A stretch of 9,948 nucleotides of DNA from Planctomycetota bacterium (GCA_030622295.1 JAUXGI010000020.1:1-9948), one strand, 5' to 3'; counted from the stretch's first letter, positions 1 through 6,201 are shown. Made by a program: numbers and translations. Notes: generated from the letters alone by a model not told the origin.

Positions 1-14
1 GCCGCAGAGTTACC

Positions 15-48
15 ATGTAACTGAATAAAAAGCTCCTTTCGGGATTTG
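15..48 (+). repeat. Left subterminal inverted repeat of the IS
   Basis: Two blocks, atgtaactg (15-23) and ctttcgggatttg (36-48), each have a perfect reverse complement near the right end (1571-1579 and 1542-1554). Just outside, gttac-c-atgtaac (9-21) is also nearly self-complementary. Confidence 0.7.
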
Positions 49-119
49 CCTGCGGAAAGTTCATTTGGCATTATGCGAACGTTTCCGTAGTTTCCAAAAA
101 CTCTTTCCCGGAAAGGAGC
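32..119 (+). promoter_or_regulatory. Long hairpin covering the transposase ribosome-binding site
   Basis: Bases 32-44 (gctcctttcggga) pair with 106-119, giving 13 bp with one bulged G. The right arm contains the Shine-Dalgarno AAGGAG (113-118). Inside, 50-58 pairs with 82-90 (9 bp, one G-U) and 59-62 with 77-80, capped by gca/tgc at 68-70/74-76. The two stems are separated by a lopsided internal loop (45-49 against 91-105). RNA read through from outside the element would fold the ribosome-binding site away, a known protection strategy of insertion sequences. The left arm also contains the 13-base block that is repeated inverted at the right end. A weak promoter, TTGGCA (65-70) and TAGTTT (88-93) spaced 17, lies inside the structure and could give a shorter, unstructured mRNA. 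Folding is by eye only. Confidence 0.55.
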
Positions 120-125
120 CTCGTT

Positions 126-1253
126 ATGAAGAATTATATCATGGTTGGCTGCGATTTGCACGAGAAGAATCTGAATCTCAGAGCGGCGAAAAATCTGGAG
201 GAGCCTGAACGCCTCTCCTTCAAGAACACGCCGCATGGACGAAATTCCATGATCAAAAAACTCAAGGATCGCGCGGGCAAGGTGAAGATAGTTTTCGCCT
301 ACGAGGCCGGCCCTCACGGCTTCGGCCTGTATGACTATCTGACGGAACAGGGGCTTGAATGCCACGTGCTTGCCCCGACCAAAATCCCCCGCTCCGTCAG
401 GCAAAAGCGCGCGAAAAACGACGACTCCGACGCGATGAACATCCTGCGGGTCCTGCGGGCGCATCTGCTCGCCGGAAACGATCTGCCCGAGGTCTGGGTG
501 CCGGACAAGGAGACGCGCGACGACCGCGAGATAGTTCGCGCGAGATTGGACATCGGCGACAAGATAGTGGCGCAAAAGAACGAGATACATGCGCTGCTCA
601 AGCGCACCGATATTAAGAAACCCAAGGCGGTGGGCGGCAACTGGACCAGGAGACACCGCGCCTGGCTCAACGGGCTCATCGGCCCCGGCGGGAAACTCGG
701 CTGGGGCGCGGGCAAACGTCTCGAGAGCCTGCTCAGACAGTTGCGCTTTCTGGAGGAAGAGGCGGCGGGATTGGACAAACTCGTCAAAGCGCTCTCCGAG
801 ACGGCGCGTTACGCCGAGCCCGCGCGGGCGCTGATGGAAGAGAAGGGCGTCGGGCTTCTGGTGGCGATGGTATTCCTGAGCGAGATGGGAGACTTGAGCC
901 GCTTCGGGAACCGCCGCCAGGTCGCTTCCTACGTCGGGCTTGCGCCGTCCAGCAGCGAGAGCGGCGAGAGCGGCGAGCGCAAGGGGCACATAACCCACCA
1001 GGGCTCCCACCGGGTGCGCAAAGTGCTCTGCCAGGCGGTGTGGGCAAGAGTGAGATACGACGGCAAAGAGAAAAAGGTCTACGAGCGAATAGTGGCGCGC
1101 AACCCGAAACACAAAAAGATAGCGGTAGTGGCGGCGATGCGCAGGCTCGACATAACGCTGTGGCGCATAGGCAGAGAGGCGCAAAAGCGCGCCGGTTTCC
1201 GGGAAAAGCAGACGCGCAAAGCGAAGGGCCGCCGGCCCGCGCGCTGCGCTTGA
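126..1253 (+). CDS. IS110-family transposase (DEDD recombinase)
   Basis: This is the recombinase of the insertion sequence, 375 aa, a normal length for IS110-family enzymes, with no frameshift or internal stop. The N-terminal RuvC-like DEDD domain shows D10 (in GCDLHEKN), E60 (in YEAGPHG) and D99/D102 (in KNDDSDA). The middle (~130-230) is helical and charged and is a likely coiled coil. The C-terminal Transposase_20 domain (~235-345) contains GVGLLVA, the YVGLAPS segment and a serine-rich stretch (S275-S282) before KGHITHQGSHRVRK; the family's catalytic serine should lie in this stretch. IS110 recombinases use a structured non-coding RNA from the element to choose target and donor DNA and act on circular double-stranded intermediates (established for the family). 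The start is supported by AAGGAG at 113-118, 7 nt before ATG. The tail is very basic (KQTRKAKGRRPAR). The gene looks intact and possibly active. Confidence 0.95.
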   Translation: MKNYIMVGCDLHEKNLNLRAAKNLEEPERLSFKNTPHGRNSMIKKLKDRAGKVKIVFAYEAGPHGFGLYDYLTEQGLECHVLAPTKIPRSVRQKRAKNDDSDAMNILRVLRAHLLAGNDLPEVWVPDKETRDDREIVRARLDIGDKIVAQKNEIHALLKRTDIKKPKAVGGNWTRRHRAWLNGLIGPGGKLGWGAGKRLESLLRQLRFLEEEAAGLDKLVKALSETARYAEPARALMEEKGVGLLVAMVFLSEMGDLSRFGNRRQVASYVGLAPSSSESGESGERKGHITHQGSHRVRKVLCQAVWARVRYDGKEKKVYERIVARNPKHKKIAVVAAMRRLDITLWRIGREAQKRAGFREKQTRKAKGRRPARCA

Positions 1254-1541
1254 GCTCACCCTTCGGGCTCCGCTGCGCGCGCGGCCCGGCTGGCGTACAC
1301 CGAAAATGAAGAAAGATAAAACCATGCAGACCATAAAACCGAGAAAAGCAAAACGACAAAGGCCAAGACCCAAAAAGACGCGCGAAGACAACGAAGGGGC
1401 GCGACCGTTAGCGCCTTGGGTGAGGCGAAAGCCAAGCCCGTCGCAGAGTATGGTCCGCCCCGGCGTTTCGATAAAATGTTCTCCGCACCAAGAGCGCGGA
1501 CGAACGAATAGCAGACTGCACGCGATCTTTTGCGTTCGGGC
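1254..1541 (+). other. 3' non-coding region of the IS110 element
   Basis: About 290 nt separate the transposase stop from the right inverted repeat. A GC-rich hairpin follows the stop (ggg 1265-1267 and ccgc 1270-1273 against gcgg 1281-1284 and ccc 1285-1287). An A/K-rich stretch (~1305-1390) encodes only low-complexity basic residues in frame and does not look like a gene. The strongest structure is at 1396-1461 (listed separately). A further stem, cgaacg 1501-1506 with cgttcg 1533-1538, encloses the small hairpin gcagactgc (1511-1519). In IS1111-type elements this position encodes the guide RNA. No rho-independent terminator was seen. Confidence 0.5.
1390..1465 (+). ncRNA. Candidate bridge/seek RNA core of the IS110 element
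   Basis: A closing stem forms from ggggcg (1396-1401) with cgcccc (1456-1461) and, after bulged C1402, gacc (1403-1406) with ggtc (1452-1455): 10 bp. Then follows an internal loop (gtta 1407-1410 against agagtat 1445-1451), a short gcg/cgc stem (1411-1413 with 1442-1444), and a cttgg/ccaag stem (1415-1419 with 1432-1436). An alternative GNRA hairpin ggcgaaagcc is possible at 1424-1433. A stem with an asymmetric internal loop is the architecture of the target- and donor-binding loops of IS110 bridge RNAs. The 3' side, tcgcagagtatggtc (1441-1455), resembles the junction sequences: gccgcagagt at the left edge and tcgcagatggtc (1585-1596) at the right edge. RNA ends, promoter and loop assignment cannot be fixed from sequence alone. 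Confidence 0.38.
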
Positions 1542-1579
1542 CAAATCCCGAAAGAAATCTTCTTGACAGACAGTTACAT
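1542..1579 (-). repeat. Right subterminal inverted repeat of the IS
   Basis: Inverted copies of the two left-end blocks: caaatcccgaaag (1542-1554) and cagttacat (1571-1579). The 16-nt gap contains a TTGACA hexamer (1563-1568). Insertion-sequence right ends often carry an outward -35 box, but no good -10 falls at the proper distance in the present sequence. Confidence 0.7.
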
Positions 1580-1688
1580 AGCAGTCGCAGATGGTCACGA
1601 ACGACCTTGCGCATGCTCCTGTTCATCGCGCGGACGCCAGAAGGGGTACGATGTCCGGGGTCCTTCCCACACGGGAGCGGGATTTGTT

Positions 1689-1717
1689 TTGACTCCGGGA
1701 AGATGGGGAATTATAAT
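1689..1717 (+). promoter_or_regulatory. Sigma70-type promoter of tRNA-Thr
   Basis: TTGACT (1689-1694), a 17-nt spacer, and a perfect TATAAT (1712-1717). Transcription should begin near 1724, leaving a ~32-nt leader before the tRNA. The promoter lies ~100 bp beyond the right end of the insertion sequence, so the insertion leaves it intact. Confidence 0.8.
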
Positions 1718-1755
1718 TCGGAGGAATAGACAGGATGTGCAATGTGCGTCCTGAC

Positions 1756-1828
1756 GCCTGGGTAGCTCAATCGGCAGAGCGCGGCTTTCGTAAAGCCGAG
1801 GTTACGGGTTCGACTCCCGTCCCGGGCT
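1756..1828 (+). tRNA. tRNA-Thr (anticodon CGT)
   Basis: A full cloverleaf can be drawn. The acceptor stem gcctggg (1756-1762) pairs with cccgggc (1821-1827) with one G-U. The D arm is gctc/gagc (1765-1768/1777-1780), the anticodon arm cggct/agccg (1782-1786/1794-1798), and the T arm acggg/cccgt (1804-1808/1816-1820) with loop ttcgact. The anticodon loop ttcgtaa places CGT at 1789-1791, which reads ACG threonine codons. The first acceptor pairs G1-C72 and C2-G71 fit known threonine identity elements. Discriminator is T (1828) and CCA is not encoded. A run of eight T (1828-1835) follows directly and probably ends transcription. Confidence 0.95.
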
Positions 1829-1963
1829 TTTTTTTACGCGGTAATCCTGTCTCCGGTCTGAACGGATAGCGGATTTCGAGCTGCGGACCGCGGGCGGAAA
1901 AGAAGCGTTTTCTTGTCCAACATCTGACATCCGGTATCCGGCATCCAATGACAGGTCTCACGT

Positions 1964-3067
1964 TTACCGTGCCATCGGAAGTTCGATATCGAATGTCACC
2001 TCTTCTTCATCGTTGCACGAGACCTTTATTTCCCCGCCGTGCTTTTCCACAATGGTCCTTGTGATGGGCAGGCCCAGTCCTATGCCCCCGCATGTGCGCG
2101 TCATGTAGTGCTCTTCCTGTTTGAAACGTCTGAATATCTTCTCGCAATCTTCTTCCCGTATGGGGCGACCGTTGTTGGATATGCTGAGGTGGACGGTGCC
2201 GTCATTGTCTGATACACGCGCGGTTATGCGCAGGTTCTCCTTGCCCGGGTTAAACTTTACGGCGTTTTCAATAATGTTGCCGACTGCACGGGTGAAGAGT
2301 TTGTAGTCGACGTCCACGAGGACCTCCTCGCCGGCCTTTTCGAGTAACAGTTCAACTTTACCTTCGCCGGCCGCGAGAGTCCGCTCGGATGCATCCTCAA
2401 GCAAATGAACCAGGCCCACACGCTGTTTGTCAAGCAAGACGCGGTCATTCTGAAGGTCCGCCATGAGCAACAGGCTCTCGACAATGCGCGACAAGGCCGT
2501 TACGCCTTCCGCTGCGGTTGAGAGCATTTCCATGACGTTGTCGGATATTTCATCGCGGAAGAGGTCTTGCATGGCTTCCAGGCAGCCCCCGATGTTGGTG
2601 AGCGGCGTGCGAAGTTCGTGCGACAGCAAGGCCAGGAATTCGTCCTGCAGGCGGTTCAGTTCGCGCAGGGCCTTGACCTCGTTCTGCAGCAGATGGAAGC
2701 GCCTGGCCCTTTGAAATATCAGGGGGATTTGATCCGGTTCGCGGATGGGCTTGGTAAGGAAATCCGACGCGCCGCTCTTCATGGCCTCCACTGCCGTTTC
2801 AATCGTCCCGAAGCCTGTTATCAGGATTGCGGTCAGGTCGGGATGCAGCGCCTTCGCGCGGCGCAGCAACTCGATGCCGTCCATGCGAGGCATCTGTATG
2901 TCGGAGAGCAAGAAGTCAAACCGCTCTTCCTGAAGCATCTTCAGCGCCTGCTCCCCGTCGTTGGCGGTCTTGACCGTGTGACCGTCGCGCTCCAGAACCA
3001 ACTGCATCAGTTCCCTGATGGTCGGCTCGTCATCGGCAACCAGTATCTTGTACGTGTCCTCGCTCAT
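1964..3067 (-). CDS. Hybrid response regulator-histidine kinase (REC-HisKA-HATPase)
   Basis: A soluble two-component signalling protein, 367 aa from the chosen start. Domains in order: receiver domain (~6-120) with acidic pair D12/D13, phospho-acceptor D56 (LLSDIQMPRMDG), T84 and K106 (LTKP); a short coiled linker (~122-145); the HisKA dimerisation domain with phospho-accepting H150 in SHELRTP; and HATPase_c (~245-365) with N264/N268 (GNIIENAVKF), F box IFRRF and G2 box GGIGLGL (327-333). The G1 box reads SNNGRPI (297-303), with N for the usual D, a variant seen in some functional kinases. There is no membrane or periplasmic sensor, so the receiver probably gates the kinase and another kinase feeds it; the downstream target is unknown. 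An in-frame ATG lies 42 nt upstream inside the preceding gene. The start at 3067 is preferred because it follows that gene's TAA by 5 nt with AGGA in the gap, implying translational coupling. Confidence 0.9.
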   Translation of the reverse strand: MSEDTYKILVADDEPTIRELMQLVLERDGHTVKTANDGEQALKMLQEERFDFLLSDIQMPRMDGIELLRRAKALHPDLTAILITGFGTIETAVEAMKSGASDFLTKPIREPDQIPLIFQRARRFHLLQNEVKALRELNRLQDEFLALLSHELRTPLTNIGGCLEAMQDLFRDEISDNVMEMLSTAAEGVTALSRIVESLLLMADLQNDRVLLDKQRVGLVHLLEDASERTLAAGEGKVELLLEKAGEEVLVDVDYKLFTRAVGNIIENAVKFNPGKENLRITARVSDNDGTVHLSISNNGRPIREEDCEKIFRRFKQEEHYMTRTCGGIGLGLPITRTIVEKHGGEIKVSCNDEEEVTFDIELPMAR

Positions 3068-3072
3068 TTCCT

Positions 3073-4971
3073 TTAGTCTTTCTGAGGGTCCGTCAGGTAT
3101 TGCAGCCAAATTGCGCGGGGTGAAACTTCATCCGCATCGGTCCCCTGCACTGAGTGGAAAAACGATTTTTGCGTTATCCTCTCCAGAGCCTCCTCCGCAA
3201 TGGATGAGACAACAAAAGAGTCGCCATCGAGCAGATTTGCAAGCGGAATCGCCGCCCGTCCGGAGTGCATCTCGGCAAGGGCTTTGATTGCGCGGATTTT
3301 CGCGGCCTTGCCCACCGCAATATCCCTTATCGTCGCAATTAACGCCCTTTCTTTATCCATTTCTCGCGCGGAAGTCCACCACGACCGCCACCGCGCTATC
3401 GCGTCGTTGCGCCGCTCGACCGGGGCGTTCGATACGAAGCCGAAGGAGCGCCTCGTGATGCCCCTCAGCGCACATGCCGCGTAGTACCTCAGCCCTTCAC
3501 TCTCTTCCGCGAGCGCTTCAATCAGGTGCGGCACGCTTTCCCAGGCGTCCATTTTCTTGAGACCTATTGCCGCCTCAACCCTGTTGCGCACATCGCGCCG
3601 GTCCCGCAGTTGCGCTATCAGGCGCTTCACGGTCTCCTTTCCCTTCCTTGATTCCCACCACGAACGCCACCTCTCGCCGGCCTTGCTCCTTTCTTCGGGA
3701 GGGCCGTCGGAACGGTAGCCCTCGTAGTGAAACGTCGCCGCCCTCAGCGACTTCACGGCCTGCTCACGCACCGCCTGGGATTCGTCGTCAAGCGCCTTCA
3801 ATAGATACTCCACTGCAGCCTCGCCAAAGCGTTTCAACCTTCCGGCCGCCTCAAGGCGATTGCCCGGGTCTCCGTCCTCCAGTCCCAGTGCGTATATCTC
3901 CAGCGGCGGCAACCCACGCACGCGTGCTGCATACTCCTGCCAGTATGAGAGGGCGCTTTCTCCGGCCGGCATCCGGCGGCCTGATGCAATTTTGAGGAAC
4001 CGGCAGTATGCGCGCCGCTTTTTTTCGCTCGCCTCCCCCAGGCCGGCCACGAGCGCTTCGATGTGCCCGGGCCCGGCAAGCCGCTTCAGCGCTTTCTCGC
4101 ATTTCTGCGCCAATGCCCCCTCCGCCTTCAGATAGAGCGCCGAGACGCGGGGCACCGCCTCAGCCGCGCGCAGGGATACCAGCGCACGCAATACTCCTCG
4201 GCGGACGTTTTCATCATCGTCCTCGAGCGCGTCCAGGAGACAGGAACGTGCCCTCTCATCACGCAATTTGCCCAGCAACTCCGCGGCCCTGGCACGGCTC
4301 TCCGGGGCCGCCGCCTTGAGGTCATCCACCAGCCAGTCCACGGGCGTCTTCTCTTTGTATCGCTCGAACCACTCACGCCAGGCGTTCAGAAGATGTGCCT
4401 CATCAGGCCGCTCAGTTTGCGCGGGCGGATTGTCCTGCGTGGCGGGTTCAGGGACCTTCGGTCCGGGAATCGTGTGGCCGGTGCAATGTTCAAGGAGGGC
4501 GAGCAGGAAGGATTGGTTCTTGCAGTCTTCTCGTTGTGCCTCTTCAAGCATGAGCGGGACGGCGCGCCAATTGCACAGTTGTATCAGGGCGCGCTCCGCG
4601 CGTGCTCGCACCTCGGCGTTTCCGTCGCGAGTGAGGCGGAGCAGGTTGGCGCAGCCGGCCGCGCCTATCCTGTAATCCAGTTGCTCCAGCGCGCCGATGG
4701 CGGCTGTCTTAACGTCGCTGTTGGCATCGCGCAGGGCTTCAACCAGCAGCGGCGTCGCTTCGAGGCTCCCGAAGGCCTTGAAGCCCCTTATCGCCTCGAC
4801 CCTTTTTTCCGGAGTGGAATGGCGAATGAGTTCCGACAGCCTTTCGAACTCCACCTGCATTTCAGGCGTGAAGTCCGCGAGGTCCCGCTCCCGGCGCTGC
4901 AGTTTCAGCACCTCGGTGACGAACCCGCTGGTCGCGAGCAACAGCACTACTGCCGCGATGTATCGCTTCAT
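3073..4971 (-). CDS. Membrane-anchored HEAT-repeat protein with W-x-x-W modules
   Basis: A 632-aa protein with an N-terminal hydrophobic signal or anchor (MKRYIAAVVLLLATSGFV), so most of it is probably outside the cytoplasm or at the membrane. The rest is helical HEAT/PBS-lyase-like repeats of ~30 aa (patterns such as ATPLLVEALRD, AVEYLLKALDDES, SVPHLIEALAEES). Blocks of repeats end in a tryptophan motif: AWREWF (197-202), YWQEY (343-347), RWRSWW (434-439), RWRSWW (527-532) and IWLQY (621-625). The last four are 91-94 residues apart and the first gap is 146. HEAT proteins are scaffolds for protein-protein contacts. No enzyme motif was seen, and the DNA-glycosylase or phycobilin-lyase labels often attached to such repeats are not supported. 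An in-frame ATG at 5004 would add 11 residues; ATG 4971 is preferred because MKR plus the hydrophobic run is a normal signal start. The gene is first in an operon with the hybrid kinase, which it may anchor or regulate (inference). Confidence 0.85.
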   Translation of the reverse strand: MKRYIAAVVLLLATSGFVTEVLKLQRRERDLADFTPEMQVEFERLSELIRHSTPEKRVEAIRGFKAFGSLEATPLLVEALRDANSDVKTAAIGALEQLDYRIGAAGCANLLRLTRDGNAEVRARAERALIQLCNWRAVPLMLEEAQREDCKNQSFLLALLEHCTGHTIPGPKVPEPATQDNPPAQTERPDEAHLLNAWREWFERYKEKTPVDWLVDDLKAAAPESRARAAELLGKLRDERARSCLLDALEDDDENVRRGVLRALVSLRAAEAVPRVSALYLKAEGALAQKCEKALKRLAGPGHIEALVAGLGEASEKKRRAYCRFLKIASGRRMPAGESALSYWQEYAARVRGLPPLEIYALGLEDGDPGNRLEAAGRLKRFGEAAVEYLLKALDDESQAVREQAVKSLRAATFHYEGYRSDGPPEERSKAGERWRSWWESRKGKETVKRLIAQLRDRRDVRNRVEAAIGLKKMDAWESVPHLIEALAEESEGLRYYAACALRGITRRSFGFVSNAPVERRNDAIARWRSWWTSAREMDKERALIATIRDIAVGKAAKIRAIKALAEMHSGRAAIPLANLLDGDSFVVSSIAEEALERITQKSFFHSVQGTDADEVSPRAIWLQYLTDPQKD

Positions 4972-5003
4972 TACGTTTTGCCGTCGATATAAACGATTTT
5001 GCA

Positions 5004-5050
5004 CGGGAAGTCCCGACTCGTGTTTTATACTTTATATTTTACAAAATCAA
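5004..5050 (-). promoter_or_regulatory. Probable promoter of the HEAT-kinase operon
   Basis: On the minus strand TTGATT (5050-5045) and TATAAA (5029-5024) are spaced 15 nt within a markedly AT-rich patch. A small palindrome, cggga-ag-tcccg (5004-5015), lies near the predicted transcript start and could be an operator or leader hairpin. The short spacer makes this tentative. Confidence 0.4.
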
Positions 5051-5122
5051 TAAAAAAACGCGGCCCTCACGCAAGAATCTCAGCCTCCCAGGATAGTTTA
5101 CCCGCAAACATCATTCCGCCCA

Positions 5123-5157
5123 TAACAGCAAAAGGGGTCAGACCCCTTTTGCTGTTA
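5123..5157. repeat. 35-bp perfect palindrome, copy 1
   Basis: The arm taacagcaaaaggggtc (5123-5139) and its exact complement (5141-5157) flank a single A. It has no classical T-run outside the stem, so it is not a standard terminator, though leftward transcripts from the lipoprotein gene would cross it. It resembles extragenic repeats mobilised by REP-associated (IS200-like) tyrosine transposases; no such gene is in this window. Confidence 0.85.
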
Positions 5158-5351
5158 CAGGATTTTGATGGACACAATGGCTCATCTCGCCCCACGGCAC
5201 TTTGCATCCACGAGAAAACGCCCGGAGATAAGGGCGGCACTAACCTTGGCCTCTATAAGGAGTTGCAGCCTCGCGGCTCGAAACTGCAAGAGCGTCGGGC
5301 GGAATTCTGATGTGTAGTGGCGACAGTCGCCGTGGTACCATATACCCAAGT

Positions 5352-5388
5352 ATAACAGCAAAAGGGGTCTGACCCCTTTTGCTGTTAT
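5352..5388. repeat. 37-bp perfect palindrome, copy 2
   Basis: Same arms as the copy at 5123-5157, extended by one A-T pair (18-bp arms), with the single central base T instead of A. It begins ~40 bp beyond the stop of the lipoprotein gene, where it could also fold in the 3' end of that mRNA. Confidence 0.85.
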
Positions 5389-5427
5389 GCTCCATGGATG
5401 GAAGGCGTGTGTTATCCGGCGACTGCG

Positions 5428-6201
5428 CTATTCGCCTTCATCGGCGCCGGGCAGTTGGGGGGCTTTCGTTATTTCCAATGTTTCATATAATGTTTTGTGG
5501 ATGTTCACACATTTGTCGAATTCCTCGACAGGGATGCCGTACAGGACGGTATAGCCGAAGCCGTCCTTGACCAACAGCACTACCGTGCCCTTATACTCGA
5601 CTCCGTCTTCTTTGAATTCCCCGTTGATCTTAATGGCTTGTATGGCACCGACGGCCAGTTCCTCCTTTTCCGGTTCAAGGTCGGGATATTGCTTTCCCAG
5701 TTCCTTTATTACTTCGGCCACAAACTGCTCAAGCGTGACCTCGCCGGTAGCCAGGATGCTGACATTCATTTCCATCAAGCCAAGAGATCCGTCTGATGGC
5801 CTGATGTTGGCTGTGAGCAAGTTCTCTTCGGCGTCTTCTTCAATTGAGACCTCCCAGTCCTTTGGAATGGTCAATACCATGCCGCCCTTCTCGAATTCAT
5901 ATTTCATCGTTTCGGTAGCAGCGGGTTCGACGTCGCCGCCGGTATCCGGCGTCTCTTCACCATCACCCGTATCGGGTGTTTCCTCGCCGTCGCCGGTGTC
6001 CGGCCTCTCTTCACCATCACCCGTATCGGGTGTTTCCTCACCGCCGGTGTCCGGCTGCGCCTCGTCGCGGCCGGTGTCCCCCTCTCTGCCTTCCGTGCCA
6101 CCCGGGGTCTCCTTTCCCTTTGGGGACGAGTCCTCCTTGCCGCAGCCATAGACAAAGAGCATCATCGCAATCAATGCAAATACTATGCTGACCTTCTTCA
6201 T
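5428..6201 (-). CDS. Lipoprotein with acidic PDTG repeats and a PsbP/DcrB-like C-terminal domain
   Basis: A 257-aa predicted lipoprotein. A signal sequence (MKKVSIVFALIAMMLF) ends in lipobox VYGC with C20 as the lipidated residue. A disordered acidic linker (21-95) carries tandem units of the PDTGDGEET type starting at residues 50, 58, 67, 76 and 85. The C-terminal domain (~100-247: YEFEKGGMVLTIPKDWEVSI... then TLEQFVAEVIKEL... then VLLVKDGFGYTVLYGIP) has the pattern of Mog1/PsbP-like or DcrB-type lipoproteins: a 'fits a physiological, wilting sigmoid of alternating strands' description should not be read into it beyond fold resemblance, and its function is unknown. The start at 6201 is fixed by GGAGG 7 nt upstream and by the signal peptide; a longer frame to 6255 would bury the signal. 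It is probably surface- or periplasm-exposed, tethered by the flexible linker. The fold assignment is pattern-based and moderate. Confidence 0.85.
   Translation of the reverse strand: MKKVSIVFALIAMMLFVYGCGKEDSSPKGKETPGGTEGREGDTGRDEAQPDTGGEETPDTGDGEERPDTGDGEETPDTGDGEETPDTGGDVEPAATETMKYEFEKGGMVLTIPKDWEVSIEEDAEENLLTANIRPSDGSLGLMEMNVSILATGEVTLEQFVAEVIKELGKQYPDLEPEKEELAVGAIQAIKINGEFKEDGVEYKGTVVLLVKDGFGYTVLYGIPVEEFDKCVNIHKTLYETLEITKAPQLPGADEGE
5932..6055 (-). repeat. In-gene 27/54-bp tandem repeat
   Basis: DNA coding for the PDTG linker repeats with a 27-bp (9-residue) unit. Alternate units are more alike than adjacent ones: a run of about 33 bases beginning ctcttcaccatcacccgtat recurs after exactly 54 bp (5953 and 6007). 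This indicates recent duplication of a two-unit block by slippage, so repeat number may differ between strains. Confidence 0.8.

Larger units (their letters stand above)
11..1590 (+). mobile_element. IS110-family (IS1111-type) insertion sequence, approximate ends
   Basis: One complete-looking element is built around the DEDD transposase at 126-1253. Two matched blocks lie in inverted orientation near the ends. Block one is atgtaactg (15-23) against cagttacat (1571-1579). Block two is ctttcgggatttg (36-48) against its exact complement at 1542-1554. Both blocks occur in the same order from each end with similar spacing (12 and 16 nt). Subterminal rather than terminal inverted repeats, and a longer non-coding tail 3' of the transposase (~330 nt) than 5' (~115 nt), are the layout of the IS1111 subgroup. 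The hexamer cgcaga occurs at 3-8 and 1586-1591 and may be the shared core at both junctions, so the exact ends are uncertain by several bases. No target-site duplication is expected for this family. The element sits ~165 bp upstream of the tRNA-Thr gene, in the same orientation. Confidence 0.72.
5005..5427. other. Spacer holding two copies of a long palindrome
   Basis: No credible gene is present. Besides the HEAT-operon promoter, it holds two near-identical palindromes (5123-5157 and 5352-5388) 230 bp apart. Between them are several short stems: cgccc/gggcg near 5219-5237, agcc/ggct around 5268-5279, and ggcga/tcgcc near 5322-5334. A structured segment bounded by matching palindromes suggests a miniature mobile or REP-pair unit. 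Confidence 0.5.

Noticed and set aside
1306..1566. 86-codon rightward frame inside the 3' tail of the IS
   Set aside because: Low-complexity K/R/P-rich sequence with no domain, overlapping the predicted RNA fold and the right inverted repeat. Better explained as non-coding.
1563..1568. TTGACA at the right end as a junction promoter
   Set aside because: With the inferred ends, neither the integrated form nor the circle joint places a -10-like hexamer 16-18 nt downstream.
1921..1948. Imperfect atccgg tandem repeats after the kinase gene
   Set aside because: Too short and degenerate to call a repeat, and no T-run to make a terminator.
1767..1961. 64-codon leftward frame covering the tRNA gene
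   Set aside because: It is antisense to tRNA-Thr; the PGTGVEPVTSA-like string is a classic false protein produced by tRNA genes.
4063..4992. 309-codon rightward frame
   Set aside because: Antisense to the HEAT-repeat gene, without recognisable motifs; the leftward frame has clear repeat periodicity.
5123..5388. CRISPR-like repeat-spacer structure
   Set aside because: Only two copies, separated by ~195 bp, each a full palindrome, and no cas genes.
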